DNA of 64,000 nt from Thermohalobaculum sp039822785 (GCA_039822785.1 JBCBMO010000003.1:62001-126000), one strand, 5' to 3'. Numbered from the stretch's first letter, positions 16,960-25,567 are shown. Program-made: numbers and translations. The notes: generated by a model not told the origin, from the sequence alone.

Positions 16960-17532
16960 TTATCCGGTGTTGTCGACGCCGCTTTCGGCCAGGCGGATCT
17001 GGCGCGCCCGGGTCAGGATCGCATCCTCGATCCGCCGCGGCGTGGACGGGTCGACGGCGGCGGGCAGCCATTGCCCCTGCTCGCCCTGTACCTCCCGGAA
17101 CACGGCAACGCGGAGGGAGGAGGCGGAAAGCCGACCGTCGACCATGTAGGCGGTCACTTTGAAGCGCTCGCCTGGTGCCTCCGCCGTCGCGCCCCAGTCG
17201 GTCGCGATCACCCCGGTGAAGGGGTCGGTCGACGCGAGCGGCAGGAACGACAGCGTGTCGAGCGAGGCGCGCCACAGGAAGCGGTTGACGGGGATGCCGC
17301 CGGGCGCTTCCTCCTCCTGGTCGTTCAACAGGTTGGTGATCGTGTTGTCGCCCGAGCCGAAGGCAAGGCCATCTTCGCCGAAGAGGCTATCCTGGTTCTG
17401 GCGCCGAAGCTCCGGCTGGCGGCCGAGAGCGCCGGGGCTGAGGGTGTCTTCCTGAGGGGTGAAGTTGCGATCGCCACATCCTGCGAGCGCGACGCATGCC
17501 GCCATCCCGACCGTTAGTGCCCGAAAATGCAT
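16960..17532 (-). CDS. DUF3576 family lipoprotein
   Basis: 190-residue predicted lipoprotein starting at ATG 17532. The signal MHFRALTVGMAACVALAGC ends in a lipobox (LAGC). The mature part contains VNRFLWRASLDTLSFLPLASTDPFTGVIATDW and a C-terminal IEDAILTRARQIRLAE, matching the alphaproteobacterial DUF3576 family usually encoded upstream of leuS. The function is unknown; an envelope role linked to LptE or outer-membrane assembly is only an inference from context. The same frame stays open 288 bases upstream, but that part has no start-associated ribosome binding site and looks non-coding. Confidence 0.82.
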   Translation of the reverse strand: MHFRALTVGMAACVALAGCGDRNFTPQEDTLSPGALGRQPELRRQNQDSLFGEDGLAFGSGDNTITNLLNDQEEEAPGGIPVNRFLWRASLDTLSFLPLASTDPFTGVIATDWGATAEAPGERFKVTAYMVDGRLSASSLRVAVFREVQGEQGQWLPAAVDPSTPRRIEDAILTRARQIRLAESGVDNTG

Positions 17533-17853
17533 GGTTTCTGCTCCTGCCGCCGATCCTGTGGCGCGTGCTGTGGTGCGTCTAGCACAGGCGTCCGCCCGTG
17601 CAAACTGAACCGCAAAACGCGCCGAAGACCCCCTCCCGTCGGGGCGGCCCGCCCACCTTGGGATCGCTGCGCCACGCCACAGATCGGGCTTGTTGCGAAA
17701 ATGCACCGTCAAACCCAGACCGAAACGCCAGCAGCGGGCAGCGATTGCACTGCACGGGGCAAGACGCGATACGACGACAGAGGCGGACGCGGCCACTTGC
17801 GTCGGGTTTCGCGTCGGCAAGAAACCAACTGTGACACCTTAATGAGGGACACA
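17533..17853. other. Divergent intergenic region upstream of porin 1
   Basis: A 321-bp gap between the DUF3576 gene (minus) and porin 1 (plus). It must carry the promoters of both. Open frames extend from both genes into it but lack start signals. No repeat, RNA gene or confident promoter motif was recognised. Confidence 0.4.
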
Positions 17854-19032
17854 ATGAAGAAAGTTCTCCTTGGCACCAGCGCCGTTGCGCTCGTGGGTGC
17901 TTACGCCACCACCGCCGGCGCGGCTGAGTGGGAGGTCCGCATTGGCGGCTTTATGGACCAGAGCATCGGCTATGCGTCGAGCGATGTGAGCGTCGCGGGC
18001 GTCGAGCTGTCTGACTCGGTTGCGGACTTCGACGGTGTGGACACCCTGTCCAACGCCGAGATCATCTTCCGCCCCGGCATCACGCTGGACAACGGCCTGC
18101 GCTTCGGTGTTCAGGTTCAGCTTGAGGCCAACACCTCGGGCGACCAGATCGACGAAAGCTTCGCCTCGATCGACGGCTCCTTCGGCCGCATCCTGATCGG
18201 TTCGGAGAACTCGGCTGGTTCGCTGACCCAGATCGCTGCGCCGAGCGTCGCGCTGAACGGCCACAACTCGGGCACGCTGACCGCCTTCATCCCGTTCTCG
18301 GGTACTGCGGCTGGCGCCGAGGTCGGTGACGACACCTTCCGCGGCACGCTGGGCTCGACCTTCCTCGAGAACGCCCGCAACAACGACGTGGGCCGTATCA
18401 CCTACTTCACCCCGCGTCTGTTCGGCCTGCAGCTGGGCTTCTCCTACGCCCGTGACTTCAACGAAGACAACGACGCTCAGGCGAACCTCGCCGATGCTTA
18501 CGGCGACATCATCGACCTTGGTGCCAACTACACCAACTCGTTCTCCGGCATCGACATCGCCCTGTCGGGCCGCTGGGGCATCATCGCCACGACGCCGGAC
18601 GACGACCTCACGACCCTGAACCAGGACGAGAGCGAGAACCCGACCGTCTACGGCTTCGGTGCTAGCGTCAGCGCCTTCGGCTTCACGGTTGGTGGTTCGT
18701 TCGCCGAGCAGAACAACTCGCCGGCGGATGACGGTACCGCCTTCGACATCGGTGTGGCCTACGAGACCGGCCCCTGGGGCTTCTCGTTCTCCTACCTCAG
18801 CGGTGAGAACGTCGATGACGGTCTTGCTGACGGTGCCGTGGTCCTGGGTGCCGACGAGACCCTGGACGTCTTCGTGGGTGCGGTTAACTACGCGCTGGCC
18901 GACGGTGTCGATCTGAACCTCTACGGCGCCTACGTCGACTTCGAGGAGGACTTCTCCTCTGAGGTCGCTCTGGCCCCGGGTGAAGAGGTTGACGGCTTCA
19001 TCATCGGTGCCGGTGTCGCGCTCGGCTTCTGA
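17854..19032 (+). CDS. Gram-negative porin 1 (OmpC-like, Porin_4 family)
   Basis: Outer-membrane beta-barrel, probably a trimeric general diffusion porin. I start at ATG 17854 (MKKVLLGTSAVALVGAYATTAGA), giving 392 residues with a cleavable signal peptide ending near AGAAEW; a GAGGG precedes it, and an alternative ATG lies at 17842. The mature sequence is acidic with alternating beta-strand pattern and ends in phenylalanine (GAGVALGF), the usual BAM recognition end. It is closely similar to porin 2 throughout (for example DGVDTLSNAEIIFRPGITLD), marking a tandem duplication. Codon use is strongly biased, as in highly expressed genes. It ends in its own terminator. Confidence 0.93.
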   Translation: MKKVLLGTSAVALVGAYATTAGAAEWEVRIGGFMDQSIGYASSDVSVAGVELSDSVADFDGVDTLSNAEIIFRPGITLDNGLRFGVQVQLEANTSGDQIDESFASIDGSFGRILIGSENSAGSLTQIAAPSVALNGHNSGTLTAFIPFSGTAAGAEVGDDTFRGTLGSTFLENARNNDVGRITYFTPRLFGLQLGFSYARDFNEDNDAQANLADAYGDIIDLGANYTNSFSGIDIALSGRWGIIATTPDDDLTTLNQDESENPTVYGFGASVSAFGFTVGGSFAEQNNSPADDGTAFDIGVAYETGPWGFSFSYLSGENVDDGLADGAVVLGADETLDVFVGAVNYALADGVDLNLYGAYVDFEEDFSSEVALAPGEEVDGFIIGAGVALGF

Positions 19033-19056
19033 TAAGTTTAGCCTGCAAATCATTGG

Positions 19057-19083
19057 ACAGGGGGGCCATTTTGGCCCCCCTGT
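19057..19083 (+). terminator. Intrinsic terminator after porin 1
   Basis: An 11-bp perfect GC-rich stem (ACAGGGGGGCC / GGCCCCCCTGT) with an ATTTT loop, 25 bases after the porin 1 stop, followed by a short T-containing tail. Confidence 0.8.
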
Positions 19084-19151
19084 TGCTTTGTGGCACTGTT
19101 TTTGGAAAGCCAGATGATTCATAACCGTCACGGAAGAAACGGGGGAGAGTG

Positions 19152-20339
19152 ATGAACCGGCTTCTTATTGGGGTTAGCAGTGTCGCGATTGCCGCGACGG
19201 GTACCGCCAACGCGGCGGAGTGGAATGTGCGTGTGGGCGGGTTCTCCACCCAGATGGTCGGCTACGCGAGTGTGGATGCCGAAACCCTGCCCGACGACGA
19301 CTTTGACGGTGTCGATACCCTGTCGAACACCGAGATCATCTTCCGCCCCTCCATCACGCTGGATAACGGGATCACCTTCGGTGTTCAGGTCCAGCTCGAG
19401 GGCAACACCAGCGGCGACCAGATCGACGAGAGCTTCGCCTCGATCGACAGCTCGTTCGGCCGCGTCCTGATCGGCTCCGAGAACTCCGCCGGCAGCCTGA
19501 TGACCTTCGCGGCGCCCTGCGTGGCGCTGACCTGCCATAACTCGGGTACGCTCACGGCCTACATTCCCTACTCGGGGTCTATCGGCGGTGGCGTGATCAC
19601 CGGCAGCGACGCCTTCCGCGGCACGCTGGGTTCGACCTTCCTCGAGAACGTCCGCAACAACGACGTAGGCCGGATCACCTACTTCACGCCGCGGATCGCC
19701 GGGGCACAGCTTGGCTTCTCCTACGCGCGCGACTTCAACGAAGACGACGACTCTCAGGCCAACCTGGCCGATGACTTCGGCGACATCATCGATATCGGCG
19801 CGAACTACGTGCAGACCTTCGGCGGCGTCGACATCGGCGTCTCCGCGCGCTGGGGCATCATCGCGACGACGCCCGCCGCCACGTCGGACAACCCGACGGT
19901 CTACTCCTTCGGCGCGACGGCGAGCTTTGCCGGCGTGACGGTCGGTGGCTCTTTTGCCGAGCAGAACAACAGCCTTCGGGCTGTGGCCGCGGGCCCGAGC
20001 AACCCGGGTGGCTTCGCCTCCTCGGACGGTACGGCCTTCGACGTGGGCATCAGCTATGAGACCGGCCCCTGGGGCGTGTCGTTCTCCTACCTGCGCGGTG
20101 AGAACGTCGACGACGAGTCGATCAACGGCGCCGGCATCGCCGGTGGCGATGAGACGGCCGACAAGTTCGTCGCCGGCATCAACTACTCCCTGGCCCAGGG
20201 CGTGGACCTCGGCCTGGTGGGCGCCTACGTGGACTTCGAAGAGGACAATCGTCCGAACAACGCCTTCGGTCCTCCGGTAATCCCGGGCGACGATGTGGAC
20301 GGCTTCCTGATCGGGACCGGTGTCGCGCTGAGTTTCTGA
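19152..20339 (+). CDS. Gram-negative porin 2 (OmpC-like), tandem paralogue
   Basis: Second outer-membrane porin, 395 residues from ATG 19152; a GTG at 19149 is also possible and GGGGGAGAG lies just upstream. The signal peptide is MNRLLIGVSSVAIAATGTANA, and the mature barrel ends in GVALSF. It shares long blocks with porin 1 (ITLDNG.FGVQVQLE.NTSGDQIDESFASID, NNDVGRITYFTPR). It differs in having a two-cysteine loop (FAAPCVALTCHNSG) where porin 1 has APSVALNGHNSG, and an extra loop insertion around LRAVAAGPSNPGG. The cysteines probably form a constriction-loop disulfide. It is transcribed separately from porin 1, judging by the terminator between them. Confidence 0.93.
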   Translation: MNRLLIGVSSVAIAATGTANAAEWNVRVGGFSTQMVGYASVDAETLPDDDFDGVDTLSNTEIIFRPSITLDNGITFGVQVQLEGNTSGDQIDESFASIDSSFGRVLIGSENSAGSLMTFAAPCVALTCHNSGTLTAYIPYSGSIGGGVITGSDAFRGTLGSTFLENVRNNDVGRITYFTPRIAGAQLGFSYARDFNEDDDSQANLADDFGDIIDIGANYVQTFGGVDIGVSARWGIIATTPAATSDNPTVYSFGATASFAGVTVGGSFAEQNNSLRAVAAGPSNPGGFASSDGTAFDVGISYETGPWGVSFSYLRGENVDDESINGAGIAGGDETADKFVAGINYSLAQGVDLGLVGAYVDFEEDNRPNNAFGPPVIPGDDVDGFLIGTGVALSF

Positions 20340-20374
20340 CATATCACGCTATCTAGCGTGGCCGGAATGACGCA

Positions 20375-20410
20375 GGGACGGTGCTAACGCGCCGTCCCTT
20401 TTTCTTTTTC
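20375..20410 (+). terminator. Intrinsic terminator after porin 2
   Basis: Hairpin GGGACGG(TGC)-loop-(GCG)CCGTCCC at 20375-20398, followed by a strong T-rich run (TTTTTCTTTTTC). It lies 36 bases after the porin 2 stop. Confidence 0.92.
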
Positions 20411-20448
20411 GGCGGTTTGTCGCTGCTCATTAGCGGGTAATCACCGCC

Positions 20449-20490
20449 CTCGACGGCTTCATCATTGGCACGGGCATCGGGCTGTCGTTC
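20449..20490 (+). pseudogene. 3' stub of a third porin gene
   Basis: Fourteen codons read LDGFIIGTGIGLSF, nearly the C-terminus of porin 1 (VDGFIIGAGVALGF) and porin 2 (VDGFLIGTGVALSF). There is no upstream porin sequence and no in-frame stop directly after the phenylalanine. It is followed at 20520-20540 by a hairpin in the position where a porin terminator would be. The simplest reading is the remains of a third tandem copy lost by deletion, perhaps recombination between paralogues. Confidence 0.8.
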
Positions 20491-20519
20491 CGATCTCGGC
20501 GCCTAGCAGATATCGTTGA

Positions 20520-20549
20520 GGGGCGGCCGCTTGCCGCCCCTTGTCGTTT
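20520..20549 (+). terminator. Terminator-like hairpin after the porin stub
   Basis: An 8-bp stem GGGGCGGC / GCCGCCCC (20520-20527 with 20533-20540), a five-base loop, then TTGTCGTTT. It is probably the relict terminator of the lost third porin. It lies 45 bases before the first sulfotransferase gene. Confidence 0.7.
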
Positions 20550-20593
20550 GGGCTAGGCCGCAGGGGTCCCGCAGACCCGCGACGTGAAGGGCC

Positions 20594-21430
20594 ATGCCGC
20601 AGAAAAGCCTCGTCTGGCTCGCCTCCTATCCGAAGTCCGGGAACACATGGACCCGCGTCTTTCTGGCGAACTACCTATTTCACCGCGAGACGCCGATGCC
20701 CATCAACGAGGTGCATCGCATTGGCATGGGCGATGCGATCTCGGCCGCCTATGCCCGGGTCGCTGGCGGGCGGCCCTTTGATCCCACGGACCATCGGCAG
20801 GCGCTCGCGTTGAGGCCGCGCATGTTGCAGGCCGTCGTGGCGAACGATGCGCATGTGAACTTCGTGAAGACCCATAACGCCGATGAGGCGGCCTTTGGCG
20901 TCCCGCTGATCCCGCGGCCGCTGACGCGCTCGGCGGTCTACATCGTGCGCCATCCGCTGGATGTCGCCTGTTCCTATGCCCGGCACTACGCCATGACGCC
21001 GGAGAGGGCCCTGCAGGACATGACGCGCGCGGATAATGTCGTCGTGGGCGATGCCAAGAGCGTGCCGCAATATCTGGGGAGCTGGGCGGGACACATGCGG
21101 AGCTGGACCCGCCATCGCGACTTTCCGGTGCTGATCCTGCGCTATGAGGACCTGATCGCCGCGCCGGAGGAGGCCTTTGCCAAGCTGTTGAAGCATATCG
21201 GCGTGCCGGTGGATCAGGAGCGTCTGGTGCGCGCGGTCCGGTTCTCCGCCTTTGAGGAGGTGGCGCGCCAGGAGGCCACGGCCGGCTTCATCGAGAAGAG
21301 CGACAACGCCGAGCGCTTCTTCCATGCTGGCGGGACGGGCAAGTGGCGCGGGCAGCTCGACGAGGCCGCGGCGGCGGCCTTTGTGGAGCAGAATGCGAAG
21401 GCCATGGCCGCACGGGGGTACACACTGTGA
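20594..21430 (+). CDS. Sulfotransferase domain protein 1
   Basis: 278-residue cytosolic-type sulfotransferase predicted to move sulfate from PAPS to an alcohol or amine acceptor. The 5'-phosphosulfate loop WLASYPKSGNTWTRVFL is at residues 8-24, and the 3'-phosphate-binding stretch YIVRHPLDVACSYARH lies near residue 120. RYEDLIAAPEEAFAKLL and the C-terminal KWRG-type motif (GGTGKWRGQL) are also present. The acceptor cannot be told from sequence. It overlaps the second sulfotransferase by one base (TGATG) and is its paralogue. Confidence 0.9.
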   Translation: MPQKSLVWLASYPKSGNTWTRVFLANYLFHRETPMPINEVHRIGMGDAISAAYARVAGGRPFDPTDHRQALALRPRMLQAVVANDAHVNFVKTHNADEAAFGVPLIPRPLTRSAVYIVRHPLDVACSYARHYAMTPERALQDMTRADNVVVGDAKSVPQYLGSWAGHMRSWTRHRDFPVLILRYEDLIAAPEEAFAKLLKHIGVPVDQERLVRAVRFSAFEEVARQEATAGFIEKSDNAERFFHAGGTGKWRGQLDEAAAAAFVEQNAKAMAARGYTL

Positions 21431-22302
21431 TGAATGCGCAGCGGATCATCTGGCTCGCCTCCTTCCCCAAATCCGGGAACACCTGGCTGCGATCGTTCCT
21501 GGCGCAGTACTTCATGCCACAGGGAAAAGCGCCGGACATCAATGCCTTGCGTGAGTTCACCACCGGCGATGTGCGCATCGACTTCTTCGAACGGGCGGCC
21601 GGGCGCAAACCCTTTGTCGCGGCGGATTTCGATGAGTGGCTGAAGGTTCGCCAGAAGGCTCTGCACCTGATCGCTACCTCGAAGCCCAGCCATCACTTTG
21701 TGAAGACGCACTGTCGGATCGACCGGATCGGTCCCTATTTCCTGATCCCGCCGGAGGTGACGGCGGCGGCGCTCTACCTGATCCGCAATCCCTTCGATGT
21801 GGCCCAGTCCTACAGCCGGCATCTGTCGTTCGGCCTGGATGACACGATTGCGCGCATGCTGGATCCGGCGGGGATGAACCACACGACGGCCAATATCTTC
21901 GAGGTCACCGGGCGATGGGACGGCCATATCCAGAGCTGGACGGAGGCACAGGGCCTGGCGGTGCATGTCATGCGCTATGAGGACATGATTGCCGATACCG
22001 AGAAGACCTTTCGCGCGCTGCTGGGGTTCCTGCGTGCACCGGTGCAGGACGGGAAACTGCGCCGGGCGATCCGCGCGACATCCTTTGACACCCTCAAGCG
22101 CGAGGAGGCGACGAAGGGCTTTATCGAGCGGCCCAAGGGGATGGAGGCCTTCTTTGCCAAGGGCAAGGTCGGCTCCTGGCGGGAGGCGCTGAGCCCGGAC
22201 CAGGTCGGCCGCCTGCGTGAGGGGTTCGGCCCGACGATCGAGCGGTATTGGCCCGAGATGTTGGCGGAAGTGGATGCCATCGCCGGGCGGGCGGGCGCGT
22301 GA
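21430..22302 (+). CDS. Sulfotransferase domain protein 2
   Basis: Paralogue of the preceding gene, 290 residues from the ATG that overlaps its stop. The PAPS loop is WLASFPKSGNTWLRSFL, and the 3'-phosphate site is YLIRNPFDVAQSYSRH; here the usual arginine-histidine is replaced by arginine-asparagine, as in several bacterial members. The shared C-terminal pattern runs KREEATKGFIERPKGMEAFFAKGKVGSWR. It is translationally coupled on both sides, and the YggS-type gene starts in its stop (GTGA). The two enzymes may sulfate different positions of one surface glycan or lipid, which is inference only. Confidence 0.9.
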   Translation: MNAQRIIWLASFPKSGNTWLRSFLAQYFMPQGKAPDINALREFTTGDVRIDFFERAAGRKPFVAADFDEWLKVRQKALHLIATSKPSHHFVKTHCRIDRIGPYFLIPPEVTAAALYLIRNPFDVAQSYSRHLSFGLDDTIARMLDPAGMNHTTANIFEVTGRWDGHIQSWTEAQGLAVHVMRYEDMIADTEKTFRALLGFLRAPVQDGKLRRAIRATSFDTLKREEATKGFIERPKGMEAFFAKGKVGSWREALSPDQVGRLREGFGPTIERYWPEMLAEVDAIAGRAGA

Positions 22303-22961
22303 GCGGGCTGCCGGACATTCGTGCGCGGCTCGAGGCGGCGGCGCGGGAGGCCGGGCGCGATCCGGGAGCGGTCGAATTGGTCGCGGTGTCGAAGGTGCAG
22401 CCTGCGGAGCGCGTCGAGGCGGTGCTGGCCGCGGGGCATCGGGTGTTCGGCGAGAACCGCGTGCAGGAGGCGGCGGGGAAATGGCCCGCCTGGAAGGCGC
22501 AGTACCCGGATGTGGTGCTGCACCTCATTGGCCCGCTGCAGACCAACAAGGCGCGCCAGGCGCTGGAGCTGTTCGATGTGATCCAATCGGTCGATCGACC
22601 GAAGCTCGCGCGCAAGCTCGCCGAACTGATGGCCGAGACCGGGCGCCGCGTGCCGGTCTATCTGCAGATCAACACCGGGGAGGAGCCGCAGAAGGCCGGT
22701 GTCCTGCCGGCCGAGACCGATGGTTTCGTGGCCGAGTGCCGCGATCTGGGCCTGGAGGTCCGGGGGCTCATGTGCATCCCCCCGGTGGAGGAAGCGCCCT
22801 CGCTGCATTTCGCGCTGTTGGCGAAGCTCGCGGCGCGCAATGGGCTTGAGGGGCTCTCCATGGGGATGAGCGGGGATTTCGAGCAGGCGGTGGCGCTGGG
22901 GGCGACCTGCGTGCGCGTGGGCTCGGCGATCTTCGGGGCGCGCGACTACTCTGCCGCCTGA
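22299..22961 (+). CDS. yggS: YggS/PROSC-type pyridoxal phosphate homeostasis protein
   Basis: Single-domain alanine-racemase-fold protein that binds PLP and buffers its free level. It has 220 residues from GTG 22299, overlapping the sulfotransferase stop. The PLP lysine is K32 in LVAVSKVQPAE. HRVFGENRVQEAAGKW, HLIGPLQTNKA, and the C-terminal SMGMSGDFEQAVALGATCVRVGSAIFG are all family signatures. It overlaps the 3' end of the convergent siroheme synthase gene by 16 bases. Confidence 0.94.
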   Translation: MSGLPDIRARLEAAAREAGRDPGAVELVAVSKVQPAERVEAVLAAGHRVFGENRVQEAAGKWPAWKAQYPDVVLHLIGPLQTNKARQALELFDVIQSVDRPKLARKLAELMAETGRRVPVYLQINTGEEPQKAGVLPAETDGFVAECRDLGLEVRGLMCIPPVEEAPSLHFALLAKLAARNGLEGLSMGMSGDFEQAVALGATCVRVGSAIFGARDYSAA

Positions 22962-23920
22962 ACGCTGGCGGGGGTGTCGGGGGTCTCGAGCGGCTGGCCC
23001 GCGGCGGCGAAGGCCGCGCGGGCGGCCGCCGCGTCCTGTGCCGTGGTGACCAGGATGACGACACGCTCGCCGGCGGTCAGGGTTTCGACGGCCGGCGTAG
23101 GGTCCAGGCCGCGGGCGGCGTGGCGGTCGCGTTCCGCGTCGCGGCGGGCAAGCTCCAAGATGCCGGAGGCGGTAGCTTCGTCATGCAGGATCAGATCGGC
23201 GGCCTGCAGGCGCGCGACCGTGCGCAGGGTGACCAGGTCCGGCTGACCGTGCGAGACGTCGACGAGATAGGCATTGCCGCGCGCACCCGTGGGGGGGCCG
23301 CCGGTGGCAAGGGCGTCTTCGATCTCCGCCAGGGCCCCCTCCCGGTCGCCGGCGGTGAAGCGGCGTCGGGGGGCGGTGAAGAACCATTCCCAGAAGGCGC
23401 GGCGCTTCGCTTTGACGACGTGGCGTTCGACCCGGGGGCGGAGGGCGCCGGCGAGGGCGGTGAACTCGCCCAAGGCGGGCTCGAGGCCGGCCTCGAGCGT
23501 GGTCTTGATCTGGCGGGCGAGGACGGGGGCTGCACCTTCGGTGCCGATGGCGACGACCGCCGGATCGCGGTCGACGATGGCGGGGGTGGTGACGTCGCAC
23601 AGGTCCGGGCGGTCGACGACGTTGACCAGGGTGCCGAGGTTCTGGATCACGCCCGAGATCGCCGCATCGGCGCCCGCGCAGCCGGTGCACACGAAGGCGA
23701 GATCGGCGCCCTCGACCGCCGCGGGTTCGAAGACTGCCGCGATGTGCCGTGCGCCGCCCGACACCCGGTCCGCCAGTTCGGGCACCAGCGCGGGGGCGAC
23801 CAGGACCATCGCCGCCTCGGTCTTGGCGACGAGGCGGGCCTTTTGCGCCGCCTGCTCGCCCCCGCCGACGATGACGACGGGCTTTCCGGCGACGTTGAGG
23901 AACAGCGGAAAGGCTTTCAT
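22946..23920 (-). CDS. cysG: Siroheme synthase with intact N-terminal dehydrogenase/ferrochelatase half and shortened methyltransferase half
   Basis: From ATG 23920 (MKAFPLFLNVAGKPVVIVGGG) it has 324 residues, against about 460 for full CysG. The first 210 residues match CysG-B/Met8: NAD site VVIVGGGEQAAQKA, DVTTPAIVDRD and the dimerisation helices, so precorrin-2 oxidation and iron insertion look possible. The tail GNAYLVDVSHGQPDLVTLRTVARLQAADLIL resembles the start of a uroporphyrinogen methyltransferase, but the SAM-binding GAGPGDPDL motif reads DVSHGQPDL and the rest of the domain is absent. A separate SUMT would be needed for siroheme. The start is divergent from the helicase gene. Confidence 0.85.
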   Translation of the reverse strand: MKAFPLFLNVAGKPVVIVGGGEQAAQKARLVAKTEAAMVLVAPALVPELADRVSGGARHIAAVFEPAAVEGADLAFVCTGCAGADAAISGVIQNLGTLVNVVDRPDLCDVTTPAIVDRDPAVVAIGTEGAAPVLARQIKTTLEAGLEPALGEFTALAGALRPRVERHVVKAKRRAFWEWFFTAPRRRFTAGDREGALAEIEDALATGGPPTGARGNAYLVDVSHGQPDLVTLRTVARLQAADLILHDEATASGILELARRDAERDRHAARGLDPTPAVETLTAGERVVILVTTAQDAAAARAAFAAAGQPLETPDTPASVQAAE

Positions 23921-24011
23921 GCAGCACAGGATAGGGCGCCGGCGGGGCGGCACAAGCGGTTGCGGGCGATCCGTAGCGTCAGCAACATTGACTTAAGGCC
24001 CGCAGTGCATC

Positions 24012-25562
24012 ATGTCTGCGCGACCGCCCGCGATGGCGCGATCTCCCACGCTCTTTGTGGGTGAGATCCCGGGCACTCTCAATCATCCGTCCCGCACCGG
24101 CCGCGCCCGGTTGCCCGACATCCACGACGCCGGCGCTGCGCGTGCCGCGTACGTGGTCGAGGACTTTATTCTGACCGATACGCTTTTCACGGATCTCGGC
24201 CTTGCCGATCCGCTTCTTCGTGCGCTGGCCGACCGCGGCCATGCCAAGCCGACGCCGATCCAGGCCAAGGCCATTCCTGCGGTGCTGGAGGGGCGCGATC
24301 TCCTCGGCATCGCGCAGACCGGCACCGGCAAGACCGGGGCCTTTGTGTTGCCGGTGCTCGATGCCCTGTCGCGGGGCCAGCGGCTGCCGGCGGCGGCCGG
24401 GCCGCGGGCGCTGATCCTGGCGCCGACGCGGGAGCTTGCGATCCAGATCGGGGAGGAGGTGGCCGCCTATGGCGTGCACCTGCGCCTCAAGCATACGGTG
24501 ATCTTTGGTGGTGTCGGCTATGGGCCGCAGAAGAACGCGCTGCAGCGGGGGCTCGATGTGCTGATCGCCACCCCTGGGCGCCTGATCGACCATCTGGAGC
24601 AGGGGACGGCGCGCCTGGGCGCGGTCGAGCATCTGGTGCTGGACGAGGCCGACCGGATGCTCGACATGGGCTTCATCCGCGATGTCCGTAAGGTGCTGGA
24701 GCGGCTGCCGCAGGAGCGCCGGACGCTCCTGTTCTCCGCCACCATGGCCAAGGAGGTCTCGCGGCTGGCGGCGGATATCCTGGACAACCCCGCGCGGGTC
24801 GAGATCGCCCCGCAGGCGACGCCGATCGAGCGGATCGAGCAGCGCGTGCACCATGTGGCCGCCGGCGAGAAGCTGGGCCTGCTGGAGGAGGTGCTGCGCG
24901 CCGAGGGGGTGAAGCGGACCATCGTCTTCACGCGCACCAAGCACCGCGCCAACCGGGTGGCGGAGCAGCTGGCCAAGCGCGGCATCACCGCCGATGCGCT
25001 GCATGGCAACAAGAGCCAGGGGGCCCGGCAGCGGGCGCTGGCCGGGTTCCGCGAGGGCGGGATCCGCGTGCTGGTGGCGACCGATATCGCGGCGCGCGGC
25101 ATCGATGTCGACGCGGTCACGCATGTGGTGAACTTCGAGCTGCCGAACGAGCCGGAGAGCTATGTCCACCGCATCGGCCGTACGGCGCGGGCGGGCAACG
25201 ACGGCGTGGCGATCAGCCTTTGTGCCCCGGACGAGCTTGCCTATCTGCGCGATATCGAGCGGCTGACCCGGACGCAGATGACCGTGGTGGGTGAGGCCCC
25301 GTCGGAGGCCGCCCCCGGCGCGAAGCTCAACGGCAAACCCGGTACCAAACCCGGTGCCAAACCCAATGCCAAACCTGCCCAGAAGCAGGGCAAGGGCCGG
25401 TCGCGCTGGGCTGGCAAACCCGAGCCGAAGCCGGCGGCCAAGGCGGGCCCCAAGCTCGCTGCTCAGCCTGATGCGAAGGCGGAGCCTAAGCCCGCGGGCG
25501 ATGCGCCCAAGCGGCGCCGGTCGCGCCGGCGGCGGCCCGGTCCCCAGCGCACCGCGGCCTGA
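24012..25562 (+). CDS. DEAD-box RNA helicase (RhlE-like)
   Basis: ATP-dependent RNA helicase, 516 residues as drawn. All core motifs are present: Q motif with KPTPIQ, AQTGTGKT, PTRELA, TPGR, DEAD, SAT, and HRIGRTAR, spanning about residues 57-420. The C-terminal 90 residues are a basic, low-complexity tail with repeated KPGxKP-type units and an arginine-rich end, typical of RhlE-type proteins that use it for RNA binding. The first 50 residues do not match the family; a later start (for example GTG 24153, or near TDTLFTDLGL) is possible, so the start is uncertain. Confidence 0.93.
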   Translation: MSARPPAMARSPTLFVGEIPGTLNHPSRTGRARLPDIHDAGAARAAYVVEDFILTDTLFTDLGLADPLLRALADRGHAKPTPIQAKAIPAVLEGRDLLGIAQTGTGKTGAFVLPVLDALSRGQRLPAAAGPRALILAPTRELAIQIGEEVAAYGVHLRLKHTVIFGGVGYGPQKNALQRGLDVLIATPGRLIDHLEQGTARLGAVEHLVLDEADRMLDMGFIRDVRKVLERLPQERRTLLFSATMAKEVSRLAADILDNPARVEIAPQATPIERIEQRVHHVAAGEKLGLLEEVLRAEGVKRTIVFTRTKHRANRVAEQLAKRGITADALHGNKSQGARQRALAGFREGGIRVLVATDIAARGIDVDAVTHVVNFELPNEPESYVHRIGRTARAGNDGVAISLCAPDELAYLRDIERLTRTQMTVVGEAPSEAAPGAKLNGKPGTKPGAKPNAKPAQKQGKGRSRWAGKPEPKPAAKAGPKLAAQPDAKAEPKPAGDAPKRRRSRRRRPGPQRTAA

Positions 25563-25567
25563 CGGAC

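Noticed and set aside
17527..17853. N-terminal extension of porin 1 and upstream extension of the DUF3576 protein into the shared gap
   Set aside because: Signal peptides and ribosome binding sites place the true starts at 17854 and 17532.
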